Of a DNA stretch of 64,000 nt, positions 1 to 9,612 are shown one piece after another. A model generated the notes under the pieces. That model saw only the letters and a list, made by a program, of their open reading frames with translations, did not search any database and was not told the DNA's origin. The translations under genes and the position numbers were made by a program. How positions within the stretch are numbered: the first letter of the stretch is position 1; each line of letters starts with the position of its first letter. The DNA lies in NCBI GenBank assembly GCA_037974335.1, contig CM075760.1, positions 61,262,515-61,326,514 on the forward strand. The letters are read 5' to 3'. This DNA comes from Prionace glauca (lineage: Eukaryota > Chordata > Chondrichthyes > Carcharhiniformes > Carcharhinidae).

Positions 1-790
1 TGCTCTATCAAACAATTCTTCTCTAGGTGCCTCGCTATTTTTTCTTTGATGACAGATTCCAGCATTTTTCCAACAACACACATTAAACTAAGCGGCCTAT
101 AATTCCCTGCCTTTTACCTGTTACCTTTTTTAAACAGTGGCGTAACATTAGCCGTTTTCCAATCTTCCGGCACTTCCCCGGAATCCAGCGAAGTTTGGTA
201 AATAATCACTAAGGCATCTACTATCACCTCTGCCATTTCCTTCAGAACCCTGGGATGCATTCCATCCAGTCCTGGGGACTTGTCCACCATCAGTCCCGCT
301 AGTCGATCAAGCACTACCTCTCTAGTGACAGTGATCGCATTCAGGCCCCCAACTCCTACCATCCTTCTATCTTTAATATCCGGCAAACTATTCACGTCCT
401 CCTCCGTGAAGACTGAGGCAAAAAACTTATTTAAGGCCTCAGCCATTTCCTCATCTTCCACCACTAAATCCTCCCTCTCATCCTCTAAGGGTCCAACATT
501 CACTCTAGCCAGCCTCCTCCCCTTTATATATTTGTAAGAACTCTTACTGTCCTTTTTTATATTTAGTGCTAGTTTAGCTTCATGGTCTATCTTTCATTTC
601 TTTATCAACTTCTTAGTTATTCTTTGTTGATTTTTAAACCTCTCCCAATCTTCTACTCGCCCACTACTTTTGGCCACTCTGAACACATCAGCTTTTAATT
701 TAATACTCTCCTTTATTTCCTTCGATAACCACGGCTGATTATCCCTTCTCCTACGTTCCTTCTTTACCATTGGAATTTATTTCTGCTGAG
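1..790 (-). mobile_element. CR1-like LINE, RT segment, runs off the window start
   Basis: Minus-strand translation of 114-503 gives the linker and first RT blocks of a CR1-clade ORF2, with 'NKFFASVFTEEDV', 'DKSPGLDGMHPRVL' and 'VTPLFKKGNR'. The same blocks occur in the longer copy at 19.7-22.0 kb. Homology continues up to about 790, where the text matching 'FIPMVKK..' stops and unrelated sequence begins, so this copy is 5' truncated. Its 3' part lies left of the window. Several frames are needed to read it, so it is not functional. Confidence 0.85.
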
Positions 791-879
791 CTTTTTGAGC
801 AGAATGGTTCGGATTCCCATCCCCTTTTAATGTGGACAAGTTGTCTCTGATTTCCCTACAGAGGTTGTCTATTAAACAA

Positions 880-1620
880 TGGCTGAACACAGCGGGTGAA
901 TGTGAGAAGCTGAAGTTTCCAGTTGAAGAGGTTCCCAGTGTCTCTGAGCAGCTGAACTAGGGAAGCCTTTGGGCAGAGACTGCGCTGCTGCTATTTCCCT
1001 TCCTGGCCACCGGGGGTCGCTGTAACACGCCCGGGCGCTGCTCCGCCCAGTGTCACCTCTTGCCCTCTCCGGCCCGGCCGCTGCTCGTTGGCGGAACATC
1101 CGGGTCCTGAAAACAGGCGGGGACAGCCGCCATATTGCAGTGACGTCACCGTCTTCCCCGCCCCCCCCCCCCCCCCCCCCCCCCTCGCCCCAGAGGAAAA
1201 AGCGACGGTTCAGAAATGTAGAAAGTGAAAGAAATTACCACCCGGAAATCCCGCCCGGAGCGGAATTAAAATTAAATAAAATACATATTTTTATAAAAAG
1301 GCAGGTGGCGGAACTGCGCATGTGCTGTAGTATTTTCCCAGAGCGCACCGCGCGGGTGTGATTGAAAAACAGACGGAATAAAAAAAAATGATTTTCCCGA
1401 ATGGAGAAGGAACCGAAAGTTTGACGGGTGAGGATGTGAATAATAATCATCAAGATTCAACATATATTAAAAATTAATGTAACTGTCTGGGCGCATGTGC
1501 AGAAGTGGAATTCCCCCAGAGAGCAGCGCGCGGGACGTCGTCTCCCCTGGCAACGCAAGATGGCCGCCGGCCGTCTCCCCTGGCAACGCAAGATGGCCGC
1601 TGGCGGTGGGTGTGATTGTG
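880..1620. promoter_or_regulatory. GC-rich promoter-like island with CRE, YY1-like and RFX-like motifs
   Basis: The segment is rich in G+C and CpG compared with its flanks. It holds a perfect CRE palindrome TGACGTCA at 1141-1148, a YY1-like GCCGCCATATTG just before it, a 24-nt C run at 1161-1184, and a 28-nt direct repeat at 1540-1567 and 1573-1600. Each repeat unit carries CCTGGCAACG (half X-box, RFX-like) followed by AAGATGGCCGC (YY1-like). This mix is typical of vertebrate TATA-less promoters. No exon of a recognisable gene adjoins it. It could serve a zinc-finger gene to the left, cut by the CR1, or be an orphan copy. Confidence 0.55.
1540..1600 (+). repeat. Tandem 28-nt direct repeat carrying RFX-like and YY1-like sites
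   Basis: Two copies of a 28-nt unit are identical as read, with starts 33 nt apart. Each has CTGGCAACG followed directly by CAAGATGGCCGC. Confidence 0.85.
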
Positions 1621-1837
1621 GCGCAGGCACAGTGAGGTCTGCCTGCAGCCCATTGTCCAGATTGCCCCCCAGTGGATGTGGTGGGGATGGTGCAGCAGAT
1701 GGAGCAACAATCCTAGTTTCAATGGGGGGAGAGAAGCTGCAATGCTGCTCCCTGTTGTTCACTCCTCTCCCCAGTCTCAGCATTGCAGAGTGTTTAAACA
1801 AGAGGGTGCATTGTCACAGCGGCACCTTGACCTGCAG

Positions 1838-2105
1838 TTTAAGTTTATTTATTAATGTCACTAATAAGTCAGCTTACATTAACACTGCAATGAAGTTACT
1901 GTAAGAATTCCCCTAGTCTCCACATTCCTGTTGTGGTAACACTAAGGGAGAATTTAAGCACAGCCCAATGCCCCCTAATCCAGCACGTCTTTCAGACTGG
2001 GGAAGGAAACTGGAGAAAACCCACACAGACACGGGGACAACGTGCAAATGACCCACAGGCCCCTAGCACAGTGAGGCTGCAGTGTTAACCACTGTCCCAC
2101 CATGC
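1838..2105 (-). mobile_element. tRNA-derived SINE with V-like domain
   Basis: Read on the minus strand this has a head 'GTGGTTAACACTG', a degenerate central block equivalent to 'GTTTTCTCCAGTTTCC', and a tail giving 'TAACTTCATTGCAGTGTTAATG' and 'TAATAAATAAAC'. The same three-part layout recurs at least eight times in the window. The central block resembles the V-domain of V-SINE/HE1-like elements; the family name is from memory. Confidence 0.8.
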
Positions 2106-2189
2106 TGACACTGGGGCAATTGTTTTTGGGGGGAACACGGGACAGGTGGGGGTATTGCTAAGTCAATTTGGGGGGCATCAGGAAAAATC

Positions 2190-2256
2190 AGGCTGCTCCG
2201 CCCAATGTCACCTCTTGCCCATTCAGGCCCAGCCACTGCTCGTTGGCGGAACATCC
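2190..2256 (+). repeat. Second copy of a promoter block also found at 1038-1104
   Basis: About 67 nt, from GCTGCTCCGCCCA to GGCGGAACATCCG, match 1038-1104 with roughly seven or eight substitutions. This looks like a local duplication about 1.15 kb apart, with a SINE between the two copies. Confidence 0.8.
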
Positions 2257-2299
2257 GATTTGAAAGGCGGAATGTCCTCCTTCTGCTTTGTAAGAATTC

Positions 2300-2740
2300 T
2301 GTGAGTCAATGAAGTGAAACTCTCCAGACCAGGTAACATCATGGTAAATCTCCTCTGTACCATTCCCAGTGTTATCTGATCCCTCCTAACCTGGGGATCC
2401 CAGAACTGCACCATTTTTTCAAAGATGTGACCAGATGTGTAGATGAGGGCAATGCTTCTGACACAGTCTTCTTGGGCTTCACAAGGCTTTTGACAAGGTC
2501 CCACATGGGAGACTAATAGGGAAGTTAAGATCCCATGGGATCCAAGGAAAAGTGTCAAATTGGATCCAGAATTAGCTGAGTAGCAGGAAGCAGAGGGTGA
2601 TGGTGGATAAAGTGGTTAAGGAGACACACGGTTCATTTCTTTATTAGCCGAGACACTGTGTTTAAGAGTGGGGAGGTTATGCTGGAATTATATAAAATGT
2701 TGGTTAGGCATCAGGAAGGAGGAATGAGACTGAGATGGAG
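2300..2740. mobile_element. CR1-like fragments in both orientations
   Basis: 2310-2437 reads as a CR1 3' region on the minus strand ('LEVQRRF'-like block: counterpart of CTCCTCTG.AC...). 2438-2615 reads on the plus strand as the RT block around 'FLGF.RLLTRSHMGD', equivalent to '[14 protein letters not shown]'. 2645-2735 holds a further plus-strand piece. All are short and decayed. Confidence 0.6.
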
Positions 2741-2749
2741 AGGTTTGAT

Positions 2750-3092
2750 TTTTGTTTATTCATGGGACTGGGCATCGCTGGCTGGCCCACCGTTTATTGC
2801 CCATCTCTCGGTCCCTGAGGGCAGTTCAGAATAAACCACATTGCTGTGGATCTGGAGTCACACGGAGCCAAACCAGGTAAGGACGACAGATTTCCCCCCC
2901 CTAAAGGACATCAGTGACCCAGACGGGTGTTTCTGATAATGGATCATCAGGAGATTCTTAATCCCAGACATTTTTTATTGAATTCAAATTCCACCACCTG
3001 CTGTGGCGGGATTCGAACCCGGGTCCCCAGAACATTAGCTGAGTTTCTGGAATGAATAGTCTAGCAATGATCCCACTGGGCCATCGCCCCCC
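2750..3092 (-). mobile_element. Second type of tRNA-derived SINE
   Basis: Minus-strand reading begins GGCGATGGCCCAGTGG (A-box like), has GGTTCGAATCCC (a canonical B box), and runs through blocks shared with 7320-7723, 34705-34905 and 44036-44225 ('GTGACTCCAGA.CCACAGCAATGTGG' and 'GGCAATAAA..'). Confidence 0.8.
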
Positions 3093-3299
3093 TTTAGGGT
3101 GGGGGAGGGGGAATTACACAGTTAGGGGCCTTGCCAGCTGAAGACACAACCACTGATGTTGGAGTGACTGCGACTGGGGGATGTTCGCAAGGCCCCGGGT
3201 TAGAGGGCGGAATGTGGGAACGGGACTTGGGAAAGCAACAACAACTTGCATTAATGTAGCACCAGGAACAGAATGGAATGTCTGAAAGACACTTCACGT

Positions 3300-3320
3300 G
3301 GGGGGGGGGGGGGGGGGGGG
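3300..3320 (+). repeat. Poly-G tract of 21
   Basis: Uninterrupted run of G directly after CACGT. Confidence 0.95.
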
Positions 3321-3859
3321 TGGCATCCGAAAACAAATTCTCCCAGCCAGACTCAAGGGGAGATATTAGGGAAAGGAGACCAAAAGCTGGGACAGAGAAT
3401 TTCCTCGTGTCACTTTTGGTTCTTTCAACAATCCCTTTAAATCTGTGTCCCCCTCAGAGAGAGAAAGGGGCGGATATTTCTCACACAACAAAGCCTGACT
3501 GCTACTTTCACACTGCGACACACAGTTTTGTGACAACATTGCCCCTTATTAATCATCCCAATCTCTTCCTCTCTCACTCTCTCCCTCTGTGTCTCTCCCC
3601 CCCAGTGGCAGGGACTGGGCCCTGAGCTCCCTTCCCCCATAATTTCCAGACAGTTCAGTCCCACTGGGGAAAAGACAGATATTGAAATGGAAAATGATCA
3701 GATGCTGAGCTGCTCAGGCAGAATCTGTGTTCCAGAGACACAGAGAATGGGGGCAGGGACACACAGACTGAGCCGGAAACATACACCACCCATCCGCATA
3801 CTCACAAACATACATGTACACACACATACACATATGGCGAGGAACCTGTACATGTTCAC

Positions 3860-4530
3860 ATGTGATTTGAAGAAGAAATTAGATACAAGGGATTGAGGGA
3901 TATTGGGGATGGGGGGAAGGGGGATCAGGAGATTGAATTTGATGATTAGCCATGATCAAAATGAAAGACAGAGCAGGCTGGAGAGCCAAATGGCCAAATG
4001 GGGAAAGGCAGAGACCTAGGGGAAAGTGCAGAAAGCCAGGGAAAAGTGCAGAGAGCACGAGAAAGGTCGAAGTGCCTGGGAACGGGTAGACTGATGGGGG
4101 AACGTGTAAAGAGCCAGGGCAGAGAGCTGGGAGCAAATGGTAAAGAGCAGTGGGAAAGGGTGGTGACAGGGGGGAAAGGGTGACGAGCCGGGGAAGTGAG
4201 TAGGGAGCTGGGACAGAGATCAGAGAGCTGGGGAAAGGTTGGAGGGCTGAAGGAAATGGCAGAGAGCTCGGAGAGAGAGTGGAAAGATGGGGGAAAGTGT
4301 AGGGAGCCGGGTGACCGTGCAGACATCCGTGGGAAAGGAGGTAAAGAATCACAGGGAAGGGCAGAGAGCCAGGGGAAGGGGCAAAAAGTGAGTTATCGGA
4401 GTGGGGAGGTGGAATATGGAGCTAAAGAAAAATTAACCAAAATCAGCTCATCTGTAATCTTATTGAATGATGGAAAAAAAAACTTCAGGGCCCGAATGGC
4501 CAACTGCTGTATTAATGTGCGTGATCCTTC
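3860..4530 (+). repeat. CR1 3' end interrupted by a GA-rich degenerate tandem array
   Basis: 3860-3990 reads like a plus-strand CR1 tail ('..GATTAGCCATGATC..' and 'GCAGGCTGGAGAG'), and its last block ('GGCCCGAATGGCC') reappears near 4490. Between about 3960 and 4400 lies an imperfect array of units such as GAGAGCTGGGGAAAG and GAGCCAGGGAAAAG, roughly 15-28 nt long. It probably expanded inside the retroelement tail. Confidence 0.6.
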
Positions 4531-4739
4531 AATGAGTCAATGTTGCAATTGTTTGAATTGGTAATTATATTTAGAGTTTCATGGACATTCTATAAGTATT
4601 CAATGCAAAGGTATTTTGAAGCAAAGTCATTTTTTTTGTTTTATGGAGTGCGAGGCAAGGTGTTGGAGAGAGGAAGGGGCATCAGTCAGTTTGAACACAA
4701 TGTGGAGATAACGGTGATGGCCTGGGGTGGGAACAGGAA

Positions 4740-4870
4740 CAAGCCCCACTACACCAGGTTAAAGTCCAACAGGTTTATTTGACAGCACTAGATTTCAGAG
4801 CACTGCTCCTTCATCGGGTGAGCGGATGCTATGAATAGATAATTCCTTTATCAGAAAATGTTGTTGTTTG
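4740..4870 (-). repeat. Fragment of a shark repeat with GTTGGACTTTAACCTGGTGT end
   Basis: Contains CACCAGGTTAAAGTCCAAC and GCTCCTTCATCGGGTGA, shared with 50040-50155 and 59225-59575 and, more distantly, with 15.6-16.2 kb. Possibly Penelope/Neptune-like; the family is uncertain. Confidence 0.5.
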
Positions 4871-5099
4871 AAAAAAATATAGTGGCTGATAAAATGGAGA
4901 AAATCTTTCTACTTTTCCGTTAATCCAATGAATGGTTTGTCATTACGATGGCATCAAAATGTTTTTCTTTCTAACCTGATAGAGGTGGAGACAGTCATGT
5001 GAATTCCTGCAGAGATGGCGATTCCCAAATGATAGAAGGAACAGAAGCTCAAAGGTGTATGTTGGTTTTAATCGGGAAACAAAGTTAAGTTCATAATTA

Positions 5100-5270
5100 T
5101 TGTCAAATCGTGATGTCAAAACGTAGAAAATAGAAGCAGGAGTAGGGCATTCAGCCCTTTGAACCTGAAGGTTGAGTTCCACCATTCATTTTGATCATGG
5201 CTCATCAAGATTCTGACTTTGCCTACTACCATATCTCATGTATATTAGCCCCAAGAATAAAATCTAATAT
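5100..5270 (-). mobile_element. Short CR1 3' end
   Basis: 'AATAGAAGCAGGAGTAGGGC' followed by 'CATTCAGCCCTTTGA' and a diverged 'ATCATGGCTCATC' match the 3' ends of the CR1 copies at 9.6, 19.7, 23.6, 61.2 and 63.7 kb. Confidence 0.7.
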
Positions 5271-5354
5271 AGAAACATGTTTGGATAAACATATTTGACT
5301 AATTAATAAACACAATTAAGAGTTTAACTTGTTCAATTGGCTATTCTTTCCCAG

Positions 5355-5524
5355 TGACACCATCTCCACCCACTCTCTACAGCCTGGTCTCCTCCTGTCA
5401 GCAACACAACTCCGATGGTTCCGTCATCTATGGCTGTTTGGCGATGGATTACTCTCCTGAAATCATCAGTCTCACCTGGAAGAAAGATGGGCAGCTGATC
5501 AGTGGGTTTAAGATTTACCCATCA
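5355..5524 (+). pseudogene. Orphan immunoglobulin constant-domain exon fragment (shark IgH C1-like)
   Basis: A canonical acceptor (TTCTTTCCCAG) ends at 5354. The following frame, with an initial 2-nt phase, reads [15 protein letters not shown], then about 12 residues later [11 protein letters not shown], then [19 protein letters not shown] and a stop at 5528-5530. The Cys of YGC and the Trp of LTWKKDG sit where a C1-set Ig domain has its first cysteine and core tryptophan. The start '[13 protein letters not shown]' is the form I recall for shark IgM-type CH1 exons. Phase-1 entry also fits Ig exons. Only the first half of the domain remains. At the break, CACTGTGAACTCGCTGG is already zinc-finger linker sequence on the opposite strand, so the exon is fused to a ZNF relic. 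No V, J or further C exon is seen nearby. It is probably a dead fragment from an Ig cluster. Confidence 0.8.
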
Positions 5525-5810
5525 CTGTGAACTCGCTGGTGTACCACCAGGCTGGATATCATATTAAATCCCTTTCAACACTCGGAACAGATGAATGGCC
5601 TTTCTCCAGTGTGAACTCACCAACGAGTTTCCAGCTCGGATGGGTAATTGAACTCCTTCCCACTGTCCACACATTTATGCAGTTTTTTTCATAGAGTGAT
5701 TGCACTTATGTTTCAACAGGCCAGGCGATCGGCTGAACCTTGTCCACATTCAGAGCCCATGTATGGCTTCTCTCCACTGTGAACGGTGCTTTTTCCTTCC
5801 ATGTTCAGAA
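5525..5810 (-). pseudogene. C2H2 zinc-finger relic
   Basis: Minus-strand text contains degraded finger and linker blocks (counterparts of CAGTGTGAACTC, GAACAGATGAATGGCC and ATTGAACTCCTTCCCAC). It ends in a start region CCATGTTCAGAATTC and flank like that of ZNF-1 at 9050-9120. Only about three damaged fingers remain. The middle is lost where the Ig fragment joins. Confidence 0.8.
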
Positions 5811-5829
5811 TTCAGTTACGATAAATTGA

Positions 5830-7320
5830 GTGACTGTCAGATTCTGATGTGATATTTATTTACAGTTTCCTGACATCTAATTGTCTCCTATGAAATTGAG
5901 TTAAAACAGAGAAAAAAGGGGATTGAGAGAGAACTCAGAGACAGGTTATAAGTAGAATTCAGACTGAAGCAACATTAAAAAAGACCCACAAAGGTGGCTA
6001 GGAACGAGTTCTGCATCCAACATGCAGCCTAATTCAAACCTGCTCCTAACTAGACAGCCTGTGTCTCTCATCTCAGAACAATAAAACAGAAACAAAACTC
6101 TGTACAGATTGAATCTGAAATAAAGAGAATAAACTCTAGGAAATAGTCCGCATGTCAGGCAGCCTTTGTGGAGTGACAAACGGAATTGAGGGCTCAGGTT
6201 TCTGTCTTGCCCTCAGTTTACAATGAAACATTGAGGATCAGGCACTGACTAATGGCAGTCACAATTCCCACAATGTTCTGTGCCCCAGAAACCCCTCTAT
6301 TCAAAAGTTATTGCTCGTAATTCACTAATCATAGTCTTTACAGTGCAGAAGGAGGCCATTTGACCCATTCCGCATGTATTGACCCTGCGATAGAGCATCT
6401 TTCTCAGGCATATCCCCTAAACCTATAACCACATGCATTTACTCTGCTAATCCCCCTGTTGTTATTGATTGGATCATTCAGAAACAATGGACTCTGATGA
6501 TGTCATCCAGTCCTGCTGAGATGATGTCATAGAGACTATTACATCACACCGGAGCCTTCGTGATGAAAACAGTTTTGTTCCAGATGCAGCAAGTCCATTA
6601 CTGATAGATCTGGAGATAGAATTACTAGGTCACAGAGCAAAATATTAGGATGGATGGCCAAAACCTTGTTTGGAGAGGCAGATCTTAACAAACATCTTTA
6701 ATCTGGACAGTTAGGGAGGGAGCTTCAGAATCTCATTTCCAGGCCTTGTTACATTCACTCAAGATATTTTACAGAAATTATAAGTTATAATGATCACGAA
6801 GGTTTGGAAAGAATTCATCTCTTCTCTTTGGAACAATGTTGACCCCTTTTTCTGTCTCAATCTGTTTCTCTTTGTCTCAGTTTACGAACCTCCATCCCAT
6901 TCACTCTCACAGTCTCTGTTCCTATTTTACTTTGGTCTCTGTCTGCAATAATCACAATGGCTGCTGGTGATTCTCTGACTACAATCAGATAAGAAATTAA
7001 TCCAAAGTGTGCAGTCCCACCCAGCTGGACAACAATGGACAGGCACTGGAGGAAGATGGTTTGGTCAAAGGTGTCAATAACTGCAGATTGGCTGAGAAGG
7101 ACAGTGACAGAAAACTTACCTCAGTCTTAGTCACACAGTAATTTGAGAGTTGGTAAGAGCTGGTTTAATACAGAGGGATTCATACAGGGAATTTCAGGAC
7201 ATATGGGCGGAGATTTGGGAGACGACAGGGATTTTGGAAGTGGTAATGAGAGATGGGCAGGAGGGGAACAAAAACACTGGGGTCAAGAATGGGCTCATGG
7301 GAGGAAGGGAAGTAATGGAG
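5830..7320. other. Non-coding stretch, no gene seen
   Basis: Mostly AT-rich unique-looking sequence. 6335-6465 resembles the far end of a V-type SINE in minus orientation ('CAGTGCAGAAGGAGGCCATTTGACCC'). No ORF has a recognisable domain. Confidence 0.6.
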
Positions 7321-7723
7321 GCAGCTTTTTATTCATTTTTCATTTGTGGCACATGGGTGTTGTTGCATGGCCAGCATTTATTGCAAGTTGCCCTTGAGTA
7401 GCTGGTGGTGAGCTGCCTTCTTGAACAACTGAGTGGTTTGCTCGGCCATTTTAGAATCAACCATATTGCTGTGGCTCTGGAGTCCCATGTAGGCCAGATC
7501 AGGCAAGGATGGCAGATTTCCTTCCCTAAAGGACATCATTGAACCAGATGGATTTTTGCGACAATTGTTTCACGATCTTCAGTAAATTCTTAATTCCAGA
7601 TTTTTTTTATTGAATCCAAATTTCACCACCTGCCCTGACAGGATTCAAACCTGGGTCCCCAGAACATTAGCTGAGTTTCTGGATTAAGCATCTAGTGTTA
7701 ATACCACAAGGCCATCACCTCCC
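7320..7723 (-). mobile_element. Second-type tRNA-derived SINE, long copy
   Basis: Minus-strand head GGTGATGGCCTTGTGG and B-box-like GGTTTGAATCC, then the same body as 2750-3092. There is an extra block (TTCTTGAACAACTGAG) before the tail CAATAAATGCTGGCC-type region. More diverged than 2750-3092. Confidence 0.75.
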
Positions 7724-8007
7724 CTCGCTCTTAGTGACAAAGAAGCTCCATGTGCTCCCGACACTTGTTGTTGGAGGTGAGGATGGAGAAGACAGGAGAG
7801 AGGAAGAGCCCTTCAGATGGATCCAAAGTGAGTTACAGACAATAAATAGATGCAACGCAGTCTGTTCAATATAAAAATGGTAATATAAAACTGATTTATT
7901 TGACTTTTATCCACAATATTCACCCAACTAACTGGCTGGAGCTTTTTAACATCAACCAACAGACCCCAACAAACATAATCCTGGATGTCATTGATTGCAA
8001 AATCCAA

Positions 8008-9066
8008 TCATTGTAATTGCTTGTGAAGTTGTTGGTGTCTCATCAATACAGAAAAATAAGCAAATCCCTTCCCACATTCAGCACATATAAATGGCTTCTC
8101 CCCAGTGTGAACTCGCTGGTGTGTCAGCAGGTTCGATGACTGAGTGAAACCCTTCCCACACACACAGCAGGTGAACGGTCTCTCCCCACTGTGAACGTGC
8201 TGGTGCATCAGAAGTCTGGATGAGGAAGGGAATCCCTTCCCACACTCAGAGCAGATGAATGGTCTCCCCCCAGTTTGAACACACTGGTGTGTCAGAGGGA
8301 TGGATGACTGAGTAAATCCCTTACCACACTCAGAGCTGGTGAACAGCCTCTCCTCAGTGTGAATTTGCTGGTGTACAGTGAGATGAGACGATCGCTTGAA
8401 TGCAGACCCACAGTGAGAGCATCTGAACGGTCTCTCATCAGTGTGAACAGGTTGATGCTGCATCAAATCCTGGGAACTTTTAAAGCGCTTTCCACAGTCT
8501 GGACACGTAAAAGGTCTCTCATCAGTGTGAACTCGCTGGTGCGTCTGCAGTTTGTATTGCTGAGTAAATCCTTTCCCACACATGGAACAGGTGAATGGCC
8601 TCTCATTGCTGTGAGTACGTTGATGGCGCATCAGTTCCCCAGAACATTTGTAACACTTCCCACAGTCTGAGCATTTAAATGGTCTCTCCTCAGTGTGAAC
8701 TCGCTGGTGATTCAATAGGGTGGATGACTGAATGAATCCCTTCCCACACACAGAACAGGTGAACGGCCTTTCCCCAGTGTGAAGTCGCTGATGTATCAGA
8801 AGGTAGGATTGACGAGTGAATCCCTTTCCACACTCGAAGCAGGTGAACGGTTTCTCCCCAGTGTGACTGAGCCAATGACTTTCCAGGCCAGATGGGGATT
8901 TGAATCCCGTCCCACAATCACTGCATTTCCACGGTTTCTTCCTGGATTGACTGCATTTGTGTTTCAACAGGGCAGATGATTGGCTGAAGCCTTGTCCACA
9001 CAAAGGGCATGTGTACGATTTCTCCCCATTGTAAATGATATTTTCTTCTTCCATGTTCAAAATCAA
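8008..9066 (-). CDS. ZNF-1: C2H2 zinc-finger protein, 12 fingers
   Basis: The 352-residue frame is almost entirely tandem C2H2 fingers of 28 residues joined by TGE(K/R)P-type linkers, so the product is presumably a nuclear DNA-binding factor. Twelve finger units are visible. Ten keep both Cys and both His. Finger 1 (YTCPLC, ending HKCSQS) has a poor His pair, and finger 9 (FTSSEC..HQCVQ) has lost its first Cys and last His. No KRAB, SCAN or BTB domain is encoded in this exon. The start MILNMEEEN is just inside a last exon whose acceptor is probably at 9140-9143 (minus TTTTGCAG). Several linkers are non-canonical (TEERP, TDERP, SNERP). The likely promoter is the island at 15.0-15.5 kb, making the intron about 6 kb because of retroelement insertions. 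The frame is open, so it may be functional. Confidence 0.88.
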   Translation of the reverse strand: MILNMEEENIIYNGEKSYTCPLCGQGFSQSSALLKHKCSQSRKKPWKCSDCGTGFKSPSGLESHWLSHTGEKPFTCFECGKGFTRQSYLLIHQRLHTGERPFTCSVCGKGFIQSSTLLNHQRVHTEERPFKCSDCGKCYKCSGELMRHQRTHSNERPFTCSMCGKGFTQQYKLQTHQRVHTDERPFTCPDCGKRFKSSQDLMQHQPVHTDERPFRCSHCGSAFKRSSHLTVHQQIHTEERLFTSSECGKGFTQSSIPLTHQCVQTGGRPFICSECGKGFPSSSRLLMHQHVHSGERPFTCCVCGKGFTQSSNLLTHQRVHTGEKPFICAECGKGFAYFSVLMRHQQLHKQLQ

Positions 9067-9139
9067 ATGATATTCAAGTTACAATAAATTGGAAAACTCC
9101 ACCAGATTCTCATGTGATGTTTCATTTCAGTTTCCCAAC

Positions 9140-9612
9140 TGCAAAACCTGCTCTTCTAAAACCTTGTATAACTGTTTCAAAACAGAAAAAAAAGGAGAGA
9201 GAGAGAACTCATAAAAACACAGGCAGTTTGTGAAACTGAGCTGAATTAATGTGGTCATATTTACGTCCGTCACTGGGAAAAAGTGGCAATGAAAACTGTT
9301 GGATTGTTGTAAAAACACAACTTATTCAGTAATATTCTTTGGGGAAAGGGAACCTGCCACCGGGTCTGGGCCTACAGAAGACTGTCTCCGCAAATTTCAA
9401 AACTGTCCCTGAACACCAAGGTCTGGGTCATTTGTATATATGAGGAAGAGCAAGGTGTTAACACCAGCACCTGAGGAAATCCCAAACATCCATTAACCAG
9501 TATTTCATATGTTTCCTGTCCCGTGGACAATTTTGTGTCAATGTTGTTACTGTCCCTTTCATTCCACGAGTCATAATTTTGTTCCTAAGTTTTAGTACAG
9601 GAATTTTTTTAA
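9140..9612. other. Upstream intron of ZNF-1
   Basis: No gene seen. It starts at the presumed acceptor of the ZNF-1 finger exon and ends at the 3' end of a CR1 insertion. Confidence 0.5.

Noticed and set aside
872-1099. Arg/Ala-rich minus frame in the 1 kb island, with a related frame at 2063-2254
   Set aside because: Both come from the duplicated GC-rich promoter block; the shared residues reflect DNA duplication, not coding constraint.
3946-4352. Proline/serine-rich minus-strand frames
   Set aside because: They are translations of the GA-rich degenerate tandem array.
8008-9066. KRAB-type or other effector domain for the ZNF genes
   Set aside because: No KRAB, SCAN or BTB motif was seen in the finger exons or their upstream regions in any frame.
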